A DNA stretch of 64,000 nucleotides. Origin: Trichosporon coremiiforme. Lineage: Eukaryota; Basidiomycota; Tremellomycetes; Trichosporonales; Trichosporonaceae. The position numbers and the translations under genes were made by a program. Positions 25,527 through 36,463 of the stretch are shown one piece after another. Position 1 is the stretch's first letter, and the number at the start of each line of letters is the position of its first letter. The DNA is taken from assembly GCA_039545355.1 (NCBI GenBank), contig BCJJ01000014.1, positions 189,914 to 253,913 of the forward strand, in the 5' to 3' direction. The notes under the pieces were generated by a model. That model was not told where the DNA came from and ran no database searches. It was given only the letters and a program-made list of their open reading frames with translations.

Positions 25527-26642
25527 ATGACCCTTCCCACCGAGCATAGCCCCGCTGATCCGACCACCGTCCAGGCGGATGCACTCTCCTCCACACTCCA
25601 AGCACTTCAAACCGGTGAGCCCGCTGCAGAATCAGACGAGGAAGACAAACCTCTCGCAACTGCCGACATTACTACGTCAGCTGAGTTCGCTCTTCTGAAG
25701 GGCACTCACAATGAACTGGAAGTGGCCCAGAAAGCCGCGTCCGAGAAAGAGCAAGCGGAGTGGGAACAACGCAAAACTCAGCCGGGATACGACAGTGACG
25801 ACGATTACGAATATCTCGTGGACGACACCAGAGAGTCCCGGCGCCTGTCCAGGAAAATCTGGGCTATGCGCCTTCCTCAACCCGAGCCTCTGATGTGGGC
25901 TCTCGTTGAGTTGTCTGCCGACTTCAAGCGTGCGCACTTGGCAGGCAGACTTGCCAAGTTCAAGGTCAGTGGCGGACGCGAGTGGTTCAACGATGGCGGC
26001 GACCTGATCAGTGAGTCAAAACAACTTTCCTGTACACACTTGCTTCTATCACAGTTCTAACGTCAGCCCGCCTCAAGGTCTACATTCTCACCCGGTTCGG
26101 TGCATCCAAGAAGGTCAACGAGAACGGCATCGCGTCGTACATGTCAATCGAATCGCTTCATAACCTCTGGACTTTGTGTCGCCACCTGGTAAGCTCCTCC
26201 ACGTGTTCACGGTCGGCTGAGGCAGATCAACCACTATGGATCGCTGCAGCGCTCTGAGAAGGGTCAAGCCACACAGGCGTTCAAGGATGTGCGTATGAAC
26301 CATGATCCAATACTAACTGAAGCTCACCCAGCGTCTCGTGGTCAAGTATAAGGTCAAGGCGCGGAAGTCCCTCATCCTGCCAGGCATCAGCGACCTTCCT
26401 CCCTGGACTGACTATTGGTATACCTTCCCTAAGGTGAGTGAGGGGGAGGTCCGGCCAGGAGCTGACGACAGGACCGCACCCTCCGCGACCTTTGCGAGTT
26501 CGACCTCGGTAGCGATCTCGAAGGTGAAACCGCCACCGCCACCGTCGACGACGGCGTCCTGGTGATCAACGGCGGATGGAGCGGAGATAGTGGCTTCACC
26601 GAATCTATGTCCTGGGAACCTCACACGAGCAACAAGGCATGA
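25527..26642 (+). CDS. Orphan gene family, copy 2 (intact), unknown function
   Basis: Exons 25527-26010, 26067-26188, 26226-26288, 26332-26433 and 26472-26642 give 313 residues without stops. No known domain is recognised. The N-terminal ~60 residues are acidic and Ser/Thr/Pro-rich and likely disordered. Residues about 50-110 are rich in Glu/Lys/Ala and may form a helix. The rest is a compact, Trp/Tyr/Leu-containing region (KIWAMRLPQPEP, WALVELSADFK, LKVYILTRFGASKK, LWTLCRHLINHY, PPWTDYWYTFPK) that looks like a folded domain. There is no signal peptide or membrane segment. Introns of 56, 37, 43 and 38 nt have normal donors and CTGAC/CTAAC branch motifs, which supports an expressed gene. The tandem relative just upstream is broken. 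Confidence 0.7.
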
Positions 26643-27282
26643 AACTGATCCTCGCGCCCTGCATAGCGCCCCTCACAGTTTCGGAAGCTGGTGGGGACAC
26701 CACTGTAGCATACTGCCTCGGGGTGGCATGGTGTATGAGTATGAATGTTGATAAGAGCCGGGCACAAGCTGCGGCGTTCTCTTAAACTTGGAAGCTCAAT
26801 TCGACCCGACTTGATCGGCTTCTTCGGCGATCACAGTCAGCAAGTCGGTCAATTCTCGGTGCATGCAGGTTTCAGCTTATCATACTTCGCATCCGCTCAT
26901 AAGCGTCGTCCGTTCATAAGTGTCGTCCGCTCATAATCGACATCGGCATGGCCTAGGGACTGTGGTGTGAGCGGTACTGGTCGCGATCGCAAGCAATGAC
27001 GAGAGGGCCGCCTGAGCAGCTGTGAATCGGACCTTGGGGGATGTCGTTGCCTCGCGCAGCTCTGTACTCAAGGTCAAATAGTATGGGCATTTTGTCCTAT
27101 TCCTCTCAAAGACCACATTGCCGTCTAGCTTGGAGGTCTATCACTCTTATACGAGAACTTTTAACATCTGTGCATACTACCGCCAGCAGCGCTATCATCC
27201 TTCACAACATGTTCGCTTGCATGAGACTGACTATCGTGGTGCCTCGCGGCGTCATCACCATGCTTCAAAATCAGCCTCCTGC
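26643..27282. other. Intergenic spacer
   Basis: 640 bp, fairly AT-rich. Small direct repeats near 26890-26937 (CATAAGCGTCGTCCGTT then CATAAGTGTCGTCCGCT). No gene recognised. Confidence 0.5.
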
Positions 27283-28104
27283 CTAAGTGAACGAGGAGGG
27301 GCTCAAGCTGAACGGCAGGTCAGCCATCGTCTTCCACCACTTGGCGGCGTTCGGAAGCTCCTTCAGCGCGGGAACGGCGTCGGGGAACTGAAGTCAGCTC
27401 ATGTTGCACCCGGGCACTTACCTCGTCCAGGGCCCTGATTGCAGGGAGATGGAACAGGTCGACGGCGGACATGTCCTTCTTGACGAGGTATTTTTGGTTC
27501 GCCAGGATGGTATCATAGACCTTGAGGAGGAGCTTCATGTCGTTCTGCAAGTCGGCGTAACGCTTCGCGTCGTGTCCGCTGCGAGTCAGTGGGACAGTCC
27601 CGTTCAGTCGTGTGGATGACATACGAGCCGGCGGCCTTTGCGCGCGCCTCCTTCAGCAGCCCGATCGCGATTGGGGTGAAGTCGTCCGTCTCCAAACCCA
27701 ACATGTTCAGGAAGACGCCGTTCTCTTTCGCAAACACGTCCTTGTTGTAGTGGTACCGGACGGGTGCGAGCTCGGACTTCTCAGCCGCCAGCACGTCTGT
27801 CTGTCAGTGGTCAATCGTCAGCATGAGCTGCAGCAGACATTAGACGCACGCAGAGCGGCCGGGCGGCTGTTGTACACGTCGATGTTGCGGGCGTCGTCGG
27901 TGACCCAGGGACGGCCCGACTCGTACGGCCCCTTGTACGTGTTCAGCTGCTGCACCTCGGTGAATGCGACCTTGTCACCCCGCAGTCCCAAGTACTTCAT
28001 GCACGCGACGATGCGCTGCAGGTCCTGCCGTTAGCGCATACCTCCAGAGGGCGAACACGTACAAGTGACTTGGAGTCGCCGTAGAGGTAGTAGGAGGCTG
28101 GCAT
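27283..28104 (-). CDS. Glutathione S-transferase-like protein 1
   Basis: Exons 28104-28063, 28024-27850, 27796-27625, 27578-27422 and 27387-27283 give 216 residues. The first short exon reads MPASYYLYGDSKSL and joins to DLQRIVACMKYLG, the beta-alpha start of a thioredoxin-like GST N-domain. The C-terminal half has the helical GST pattern (LLLKVYDTILANQKYLV, then SAVDLFHLPAIRALDE, then a WW motif near the end), equivalent to the conserved YL...D...ADL segment of GST C-domains. Family role: conjugation of glutathione to electrophiles or related thiol chemistry in the cytosol; the substrate cannot be read. Identity across GSTs is low here, so the class is uncertain. Four introns of 34-53 nt. It is tandem with a second copy 1 kb away and with a relic further on. 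Confidence 0.65.
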
Positions 28105-29113
28105 GGTGGGTGCGAGGGAATGAGGTCCGGGGTAGGGGAACGACGTCCTTTGGTAGCCATCTCGGAGGTGTTATATAATTTACTTTCTAGGTCCACGTAC
28201 CTACGTACATACTACCAGAGTGTCCCAGTCACTGCATTGAAATCCAGATGCGCAAACATGTGCAGCCGAGCAGTCCGCGTCCGACCTCAAGCTCCTCAGA
28301 GCACACGAAGCAGCAGTCAGCTGTTGCCCCAACCTAACACAACCCTGGGCGCCCATGAATCGAACCTTGCAAAGGGCCAAACCTTGCGCGCCTCGCGGCC
28401 GAACCTCGCAAGGGCAAGCCGCGCTTCGCGCTCACGTTTACTCACCTCACTGCTCACCGCCAGTCAGGTACCTCAGCGGCCGTGAGTCACTTGACGGCCA
28501 GGACCTCAACTCTCGCCGATGATTCCCAGCGGTTTCCGGCGTGCAATTCGCGCAGGTCTGCGCGCGGCAATTGGGTCCGGGAGGAATGTCACGGTAGCCC
28601 TTTATCATCATCAATCGCCCTTATCAAACTCTAATCTGCCCCAGACCCTGGAGGCGCAGAACGATCGAAGCAGGGTTCCGAAGACTGCGAGGATTGCGAG
28701 GAAGCTGATAGGCTGGCTGGGGAATGGTGGAGCGGGCCGTGCAGTGTACATTGCACTTGTGCGCGGGAGTACGTGCGTCACGGCATGACCGAGGCGCAGC
28801 AGATGCGGACCGGGATGTGGGTATCGCGACCAGTGTTCTGGTGCAAAGTGCGGTGTGCTACTTGACAGGCACTCGGTAGGTTGTCCTCGGAAAATCGGCA
28901 GCCTTCGAAACAGTGCTCTGCAACCCACCGACAGCAGTTACGAGCCGAGGAGAACCGCCCCATGCCTGCTCACGGCTCACCCACTCCCGCCCTCCCTTGC
29001 CAAGCTCGCTCCCGGGGATGCCGCAACCTTTAACCGCTGTACACCAAGCTACATAGCTCCCAACTTCGGACCCGTGCCTCCCTTACTCAGAGTTTATAAC
29101 CATCCCACGACAT
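28105..29113. other. Spacer between GST-like genes, with upstream repeat A
   Basis: About 1 kb between the start of GST-like 1 and the stop of GST-like 2. It must include the promoter of copy 1 (28105-28350). Repeat A occupies about 28340-28640. The remainder to 29113 has no supported gene. Confidence 0.5.
28340..28640. repeat. GST-array upstream repeat, unit A
   Basis: Anchors shared in the same order with units B and C: ATGAATCGAACCT (28355), GTCACTTGAC (28486), GAATGTCACG (28584) and AACTCTAAT (28627). The unit lies on the 5' side of GST-like gene 1. Within it a motif close to TTGCAAGGTTCG (minus strand) recurs two to three times. Confidence 0.6.
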
Positions 29114-29930
29114 CTAAAATGCCAAGCCCTGCGATCGAACCTGCAGCGCCGCGATCCTTTTCCACCACGCCGCGACCTTGTCATAGCCCGGCTCCTGGAG
29201 CACAGCAATGGTCTCGGGGTACTGATTTGTCAGCCCCTCGCCGTCGTTCGCACTCACCTCATTCAGAGCGCGGATCATGGGCAGGTGGAACACGTCGGCC
29301 GCCATGAGGATGTTGGCGACGAGATTCTCGTGCTGCCGCAGCCAGAATTGGTACGTCTTCAGGAGCTCCTTGAAGTCCTTCTGCAGCTTGGCGAAGCGCG
29401 CCGCATCGTGGTCCCTGTGTGTCAGCGCCGCAGAGCACAGTGGAGGAGGGCTCACTTGCCCGCCTTCTTCGCCTTGGCCTCCTTGAGCAGCCCCGTCGCA
29501 ATGGGGTCAAAGTCGTACGCCTCGACAGCGCACGCATTCTCAAAGTCGGCAATCAGCTTTTCATTCTCGGCCTGGTCGGCCTTGCGGAACGGCATGAGCG
29601 GCGAGCCCTCGACCGAGAGCACGTCTGCGAGTCAGCGCCCCCTCTCCCGGCCACGAAGACGTACATCGCCCAACGGCGCGGCCATGGCACACCTTCAGGT
29701 TCGGATTGCGGTTGTCGCTGCACGCGACGGCGCCCGCCGTGCCCGGCCCGTAGTAGTCGTTCGAGGTGGGGACGGACTGCACGGTGCACGATACATGCCG
29801 GTTCGGCATGCCTGCGAGCTGGATGCAGGCCGTTGCGCGCTGCATGTCCTGCTGTCAGCTAGCCGTGGGCGAGAAGGGGACGCACAAGCGACTCGGCGTC
29901 GCCGTAGAGGGTGTAGTCGGCCTGGTTCAT
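29114..29930 (-). CDS. Glutathione S-transferase-like protein 2
   Basis: Exons 29930-29886, 29848-29665, 29624-29456, 29414-29258 and 29221-29114 give 220 residues. Intron number and positions match copy 1 exactly. The N-terminus MNQADYTLYGDAESL-DMQRATACIQ parallels copy 1, as do FDPIATGLLKEAKAKKAGK, LLKTYQFWLRQHENLVANI, MAADVFHLPMIRALNE and the WW near the C-terminus. The middle is more divergent and contains extra Cys residues. The intron at 29664-29625 needs the GTACGT donor rather than the nearer GTGTGC to keep frame. Function as for copy 1: probable glutathione-dependent enzyme, substrate unknown. The divergence suggests an old duplication with both copies kept under constraint. Confidence 0.62.
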
Positions 29931-30084
29931 TGCGCCAAGGTGGTGATGGAGAGAGAAGGCAGGCGCTGGTCATAATGTACTCTTTGCCCACGCTTCATCA
30001 GGAATGACTGGCAAAGAATGAAACGTGTGAGACGTCAACGGACCTGGCGACTGCCCATGAAAGCAGCGGAGCAGGTGACTACGA

Positions 30085-30480
30085 GACCCTGGGCTCCTCA
30101 TGAATCGAACCTGGCCAGGGCAGAGGAGGGCAGGAGCAGGGTTGAGTCGCAGTCAGCTGAGCAATCGATGCTCCGCATCTATGCTCGCACCCGCATTCGA
30201 TCGCGCCAGATTCCGCACGGCGCTCTCAATGAACCGAGGCGGCCGAGCAAGCAGGGGCAAGCAAGGCAAGCAGAGCAAGCAGGCGTCACTTGACACTGTC
30301 TTAGGGTTCCGCTTCTCCTCACCCTGCCCGTCTGCAAAGTCCGCTGGCGCAGTACACCGCACCCAGGGCAGGCCGTGAAATAAACGATCAAAACCGAGCG
30401 AGGACAGAATGCAGAAGGAATGTCACGTTCGCCTCTTGGCCAAACTCTATTACGCTGTCCCTGAGGATATGTGATCGAAG
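30085..30480. repeat. GST-array upstream repeat, unit B
   Basis: Anchors: ATGAATCGAACCT (30100), GTCACTTGAC (30285), GAATGTCACG (30418) and AACTCTATT (30443), in the same order as units A and C. It lies on the 5' side of GST-like gene 2. Contains a GCAAGCAGG/GCAAGGCAAGCAGAGCAAG tandem run at about 30245-30283. Confidence 0.6.
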
Positions 30481-30680
30481 AGATGTCAGACGTCATGACA
30501 CGACCGACACGACCGAGACATGCGGAGACATTCGAGACAACCGGGCACGAAAGGGCGCGTATCGCCCTCCTGGCGAGATGCAATGGCAGAGCGTAGAGAG
30601 CGTACAGCTCGTTACGATGCGGAACTAGGGAGCATGACATTCTCTTGCCTGATAACAACACCTTACTCTCACGCATCACC

Positions 30681-30762
30681 TCACGGCCATCGGGAGGGTC
30701 TCACATCTGCGCCCAGCCGCACCCAGTCGTTCCACCAGCGCTCGACATTTTTCTTGAGATCC
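30681..30762 (-). pseudogene. Relic last exon of a third GST-like gene
   Basis: On the minus strand, a normal-looking intron end (CTGACCTGCCATCAG) is followed by 27 codons reading DLKKNVERWWNDWVRL-GAD and a TGA. The WW motif and flanking pattern match the last exon of GST-like 1 (LKELPNAAKWWKTMAD) and copy 2. No earlier exon with convincing similarity is found to the right before repeat C begins at about 30905, so most of the gene is gone. The position just before repeat C repeats the arrangement of the two intact copies. Confidence 0.5.
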
Positions 30763-30904
30763 CTGATGGCAGGTCAGCCCTCTCCTCGACTACCCATGCA
30801 ACGGCGTGAGATTGCAAGCTCGACCTAGCCGACGTGGGCGGTTCATACAGTGGACCCCGTCGAGCACCCAGTGCATGTCAAGGATACGCAGCGACAGTTC
30901 GTAC

Positions 30905-31180
30905 CCTAGACTCGGAATGAATCGAGCCTATGCGTTCCTCGGACTAGGGTGCCTTCGCTGCTCCGCATTCCCTCCTTGTGCCAAATAACGAACGCCCAGC
31001 AGTGCCGTCACTTGACGAGTCGTAGGGTCTTCGCTCGCCCGTCCCGAGCGGTTAGTGGACATCCACGAAAAGATGCAGCGGATGGCGAGCGAGCTCTAGT
31101 GCATCGAAGCCCCGAAGAATGTCACGTTCGCCCTTCACCAACTCTATTTCGGGCCCTGAAGTGATCGTGCGCTTGTGGGT
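30905..31180. repeat. GST-array upstream repeat, unit C
   Basis: Anchors: ATGAATCGAGCCT (30917), GTCACTTGACGAGTC (31007), GAATGTCACGTTCGCC (31117) and AACTCTATT (31140). It is closest to unit B in the last part (GAATGTCACGTTCGCC is shared). It follows the relic exon as A and B follow the intact genes. Confidence 0.6.
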
Positions 31181-32695
31181 GGAATGGCAGATAGCAGACC
31201 GAGACATGCGAGACAACCGGAGGAACACGGCCTGCAGCGAGCTGAGGTGTAGGTGTGAGTATCGTTTTGCCGTGCGTTACATGCAACGTTCTGCAGGCTG
31301 TAGGTACCGTGCGGCGCAGACAGCGCTGTGGGCTGGTATCTGAGCACCGGATGTCGTGCAAGGCACAGCTCCTGCAGGGGCAAGCGAGTGGCCACCGTAA
31401 GTAAGTGAAAAGGGCTGCGTTGTGCACACTCTTAGGCTCGACTTCGAAGTTGGGTCAGAACTCCCTCGCAGAGCGCACAGACATGCATTTGGTCCTGGGA
31501 TCCTGATTTGAATCTGCGCCTGCGTTGCAGCATGTTCGACCTTTTGGCTGCAGCTCGCCAACTTGAGCCAGTCATAGGCCCAGACGTGGCGGCTGGGATT
31601 CGAACTCTCAGCTGGGATTGGAACCCTGGTGAAGACTTGCTCCGTGAAGCATAGCACTTATCTTTCCATGTCTGCATCAGACTATCCAGTCAGCATCTGA
31701 ACCGAGAAACGAAGGACGGAGCCAAGCCAGGCCCACCGCTTCAAATCCATAACATCAGTTATGATCAGTTGAGAGTTCTGACTATGCACCGCTTAGCGTC
31801 TGGGAGATGGATAGCCCAGCTCGTGACCGTAAGAGTGCCACGACTGAACTTTACTCGTTGCGCATCGGTATCCCACCGAAAGATAGCCGAGAAGTGGTGC
31901 GAGAGAGTGCGTATCGGGTGTGCGGACAGTGCAGACAAGCCGACTCGCACCTTGTCCACTGATGTCCGTGCGTTCGGCAGCTGCAGCACACGCCGAACTC
32001 GCCGAAAGTCGCCAACGCAATGAGACGAGGGACGGTGAACGCAGCAACTGGCCAGAACTCGACGACGCTCACATCTCTATAGCGGAGAGCAACGACCGTC
32101 TGACTAGGCGCTGGAAAGGACTTTGAGGGAGTGAGCACGCCTTGGCAAGTGGTAGCCGCCGCCTCCTGACGATGAGCAGGGCGTCGATTGGCCGTGCCCA
32201 TACGCGGGTTATTTATGGCGTGCCGTCTGCGAATATGGAATAGAAGACATGCAGAGAAGTCTCTGCGAAACTTTGTCAGTGACGGCGTGCCCATGGCAAC
32301 GCCTGCAGCAGGTGGTGATGCGAAAGTCTTTTGCAGAGGGGTACTGAGGACGACAGCTCAGTATCACGTCGAGGTAGTCGTACGAGAAGCCTGCGGGGCC
32401 TGGACTCGGGATGTGTGGTTCGGGTGTGGGGCATGTGGAGGATAATGGAGGGGGCGGGGGGTAATTCCCGGTTAAACACAGAAAATTCAAGTCCGATGTC
32501 AGGGAGAGGTAAGCGGTATAAGCGGAAGTAGTCTCCGCATGCCGACGTCTCGTATACCTCTCGATTCAGCCGCCCGACTCAGCCTTAGGTCATCCCGCGA
32601 GTGTTCGTCGTGCTATCAGCATCACCCTATCTGCAATCAACAATCACGACCGCAAAGCTCATCCGGCCACCACAGATCCCATCTTCTTGCCCGCC

Positions 32696-35003
32696 ATGAC
32701 TGAGGCACAGCCCCCTCGTCAAGGTCAGAAGATAACCCCTCCCATTGACACGGCAACGCCAAGAGTATCACAGAGAGCCTCCAATTCATGCGCGTTCTGC
32801 ACAAAACGAAAGTGAGCATCCCACTCCAGTCTTTCCCAGACTACAGTGGTGTGGTGTCTGCCCGCTCCACCCACCCGGCGACCATCCAGCTGACAATTTC
32901 TCCCAGAATCAAATGCAACAAATCCATCCCATGCGACAACTGCATCCGCAGAGGCCACCCCGAGACCTGCTCTCGCTTGCCCGCAATCGTCAGGGGGCGC
33001 CTCGTTAATGCTCCCAACACGACACAACGAGCTCCCCTGACGCCGGAACAGATCCGCCTCCTCCGCGAGGGACAGCTGCAACGCGAGAACGTCAACCTCC
33101 GGCGGCGCGTCACCGAGCTCGAGACAAGGCTGCGCGAACTCGAGGGCTCGGCGCAGACTCCGACGAACGACCCCGGCAGTGTTGCGTCCCGCAACTCTGT
33201 CCCTTCACCAGCAGACAGCCCCAGTGGCAACGCCTTTGCCCATCTGGTCGGCTCATCCTCGTCTGCGCGGCAACCACATGATGAGCCGGGATCGAGACAG
33301 GACGATCCAGACGTCCTCGAGCCGTTCGTGCATGTTATGGGTGTCCCGGCGCCCCCGTCAGATCGTCGTCCCAGCGAACCGCAAGGACGCCCCCGGCTTG
33401 ACTCGGAAGCGCCCCTCTCCCCCGTCGTGCCAGGGCTAGGGAACCTTCCCGATCTTCCGAGCCGCAAGGCTACCGACCTCGCGCACTCGGACCTGCTGAC
33501 GCTTCTGCCGACCGCGCCTCAGAGCATGCTCATCGTCCGCGCGAGCCTCAAGTTCATGTCCTTCCTGCACGCGACCTGCCACATCCCAACATTCCTCAAC
33601 GAGCACGACACATGGATCACAAAGGTCACGAATGGCGACGAAGGCGGTAAGGGCGATGCCTGGCTGAGTTACTGTGAGTCACACCCGAAGACATCTGGCT
33701 GACATAAGACTTCTCCCTGCTTTCGGTCGGAATGTACTTTGTCGGAGACTTGCTCGCACCAGAGCTGGGAATCGCGCTTGAGGAGGCTGCATCCCTGTCT
33801 TCCTTCTGGTTTGATGTCTCGCTCGAGGCTCTGAACCGGTCCAAGTTCATGTCGACGAACCCGACGATCGAGGCGCTGCAGACCATTGTCGTCCTGCCCA
33901 TGGTGTCCTACAACTTTGGTGCGAGTGCCTACACCGAGTCGCTCCTGCATGTCGGCCTACGTATCGCGCAGCTGCTGAAATTGCATCTCCTTGGCCCGGA
34001 ACCAGAAGACCACAGGAACCTTCCCCCTGGCCTTCCCCAACGCGAGATCGGGCGTCACGTCTGGCTCCTGCTGCGACTCGCCGAGGGCCGCCCAGATTTC
34101 GCGAATCCGGGCGGTCTGCGTCTCGGGCAGGGTCTGACGGCGGAACCGTTCAACGCCAACTTCGAAGACATGACGAACACATCTGTAGTCGAGCGGCCAT
34201 TGACAGAGTGGACGGTTATGACCCACCTCCTCTGTGCCGGGCGACGTTACCGGATCTTCCGGCAGTTCTCCGAGGCGTTCGCGGAGGCCCCGACGCTGAA
34301 GGACCAGTACGTGATTGCTTTGGCGGCCGACCGGGCGCTGCAGGACAACTTTGCGGCGTTTCCGGTTCTCCAAGGCTCCGACAACGATCACTACGATGAG
34401 AGCAACTTCGACCTGCATGCGCCACACGACCCGAGCGCACACTCGCGATACCTCTGGACGCTGCTGAATGCTGCAGGCGTTGTTCTGGTGTACCGTTCTT
34501 TCCTTGGCCGATCGTACAGCGACGAGCGCTTCGCCGACGTGCGCGAGAAGTGTCTGACGGCAGCTCGCGAGATCTTGCGCCAGCGCCGCCGCCGCGTGCC
34601 GCCCATGTTCCTGCGGACATGGCCAATTGCGTCGTACACTGTGCTCGCCGGTGTCGTCATCGCGACCGAGCTCGTGCACGGCAAGCCCTCGCCGCAAGAC
34701 AGGCAGCAGATCGTGCAGGAGATCCGCGGCGCCATCGACTCGCTCTGGGAATGCGGCTCAAACTCGCTCGTCGTGCAGCGCGGCGTGCCGCTGCTGAAAC
34801 GCTTCATCGAGGCGCCCGAGACGGCGGCACAGTCCTCCGAGGTGCCGATGCCCAACCTCCCAGCTGCGCAGGAGCTCTGGCCCACCCTGCCTGTTGAGGG
34901 GCAGGGCGCTGAACTCTGGAACACAAATGAGGACGTTTGGTCTAACGCGCTCATTGCGCTCGAGAACGATGAGGCGAGCGGGTGGTGGACCACGCTGCTC
35001 TAG
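32696..35003 (+). CDS. Zn(II)2Cys6 fungal transcription factor 1
   Basis: Exons 32696-32811, 32907-33673 and 33709-35003 give 725 residues. The binuclear zinc cluster has C32, C35, C42, C48, C51 and C60 (C-x2-C-x6-C-x5-C-x2-C-x8-C) with basic KRKIKC. It is split by a 95-nt intron, so the unspliced frame hides it. A heptad-like segment after the cluster (LREGQLQRENVNLRRRVTEL) would be the dimerisation coiled coil. A Ser/Pro-rich linker comes next. The rest is the alpha-helical fungal-specific middle homology region (VGMYFVGDLLAPELG onward, LLLRLAEGRPDFANP). Such proteins are nuclear and bind CGG-type half sites. Target genes cannot be read. It lies next to the GST array, which may be coincidence. 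Confidence 0.88.
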
Positions 35004-35445
35004 GCGAGACAGGCTGTACGGTGTAGACCTAAGTTCGTAGGCGGCATAGACAGGACGACGATCGTTGTACATACGCTGTCACTTCGTATTTTAACTCGCT
35101 CCCATAGCTTATAATGCAGAACCATATTCACTTGCTCGTTTTGGTGCCTTAGCTGTGACGAGTGCATTCCATCGCGTCACGAAGAGTCGCAGTGAGGAGC
35201 AATGATGCACAAACATGCCTCGAGTCGCGATTAGGTGGGGGATAAGGGCTGGGATCTGACTGAAAGTAACCCTAGTCACTGCCATTAGCGGGACCAAAAC
35301 GACTCGACCGCACCGACCGGTAAGTTTACATGTGCCCCGGCCTCCAGCTGCAATCGGACATCGCGCTCGCCATCTTCAACACTCTACACTTACCAGCGAC
35401 ACCACTTAACTACTAGGCACCCGATACGACAGAAACACAGACGAC
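35004..35445. other. Intergenic spacer
   Basis: 442 bp between two plus-strand genes. AT-richer than the exons. No gene or repeat seen; it includes the promoter of the next gene. Confidence 0.5.
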
Positions 35446-36463
35446 ATGGACCTTTCAGGCCTCGACTCGTCGCTCCCCGCCGGGCTCGCCGACGCGGAGC
35501 GCGACATGACCGACAAGTTCAGAGGTGAGCTGTCCCCCGAGGAGTCAAGCTAACGACAGCCGCCGCTCTGAGCATTACGACCCTGTACAAGACTTCGCTG
35601 GGCAATACTAAGGTGCGTTACTCCGTATTGCTGAACGTAGCTCCATACCGGTGGGCGTCGGTGGGCTGCCCCTCGTCTCGACCTGTTGGAGGGCGTCGTT
35701 GCGCACAGTCTGGTGGCAAATGACATACTGACGGACAGCAAGCGTATCAGGTTGGCTACTCTGCCGCTCTGTAAGTAGCTCATTGGTTGGTATCCACGAA
35801 ACTAACAAACAGTGCGGACGTTCTCTCAAAGGTGCAGAGCGACATCGGAGCCGGCGAGGACGCAGCAGTAGCCCTCGCCCGCCTGATGGACTGGACCGAG
35901 GCGCGGCAGGTGAGCTCACATTTCGGAACGAAAGCTGACAGTAGACGGCGATGGCAGCTTTTGCGCAGGACAACGACGACGAAGCGCCGGCGCCGACGAA
36001 ACCCCGCTCCGCGCGGCCCGCCAGCGCCCCTGCCCCGAGCATGCCGCGATACACTGCGCCCGGCCCGAGTTCTCTCTCGCAGCGTGCGGACCGCAACGAC
36101 CAGATGGAGGAGGACTCTACGCCGCAACGCCTCGCTCCGCGCGAGCACATTCCCGCCTCATCGCCCATCATGTCCCCCGCCCCAGCCCGTCCGGCGGTCA
36201 AGACGATGCGCAGCGCAACCCGCGTGCCGACGTCAAATCACGCCGCGCCAGCCGGCGCCTTCAACTTCTCGGTCCCCATTCCGGTAAACGTGACGACAAG
36301 CGAGGAGGCGAGCCCGTCCCAGGTCGGACCGACGGGTGCGAAGCGCCCGATGGAGAACCAGGGCGAGCCGTCTACGCCCCGGGGTAGGGCGGCGAAGCGA
36401 CGAAACGAGGGACAGAGGAGTGGACGCAGGCGGCCGAGTCCGGGGAGTAGTGTGAGCTCGTAG
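35446..36463 (+). CDS. Conserved small protein, possibly C16orf72/HAPSTR1 (DUF4588) family
   Basis: Exons 35446-35524, 35560-35612, 35739-35770, 35813-35909 and 35945-36463 give 259 residues. The first ~95 residues look folded and helical: LADAERDMTDKFR, then AAALSITTLYKTS, AYQVGYSAALADVLSKVQS and LARLMDWTEARQT. The rest is low-complexity, Pro/Ser/Arg-rich, ending in a basic GRAAKRR/SGRRRPSP tail that could be a nuclear localisation signal. The LYK...AYQ-GY-AAL...L...W pattern resembles my memory of DUF4588 proteins (animal HAPSTR1, a stress regulator), but a profile search is needed. Four introns of 35, 126, 42 and 35 nt have canonical sites. Start chosen at the first ATG that opens into the conserved segment. 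Confidence 0.6.

Larger units (their letters stand above)
29931..32695. other. Gene-poor region with repeat units B and C and a GST relic
   Basis: 2.8 kb without an intact gene. It contains upstream repeat B (about 30085-30480), the last-exon relic of a third GST-like gene (30681-30762) and repeat C (about 30905-31180). A phrase like GAGACATGCGGAGACATTC (about 30516) recurs near 31200 as GAGACATGCGAGACAACC. From 31230 to 32600 I see no gene; open frames on both strands lack introns, family motifs or credible starts. The last 100 bp is the presumed promoter of the Zn2Cys6 gene. Confidence 0.55.

Noticed and set aside
28355..28380. Reverse B-box-like GGTTCGATTC in upstream repeats A and B
   Set aside because: No flanking tRNA fold or A box; treated as part of the GST upstream repeat rather than a tRNA-derived SINE.
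31565..31660. Possible tRNA or tRNA relic on the minus strand (GTTCGAATCCC and GTTCCAATCCC motifs)
   Set aside because: Two B-box-like sequences occur as a short direct duplication, but T-stem and acceptor pairing fail and no A box at proper distance is seen.
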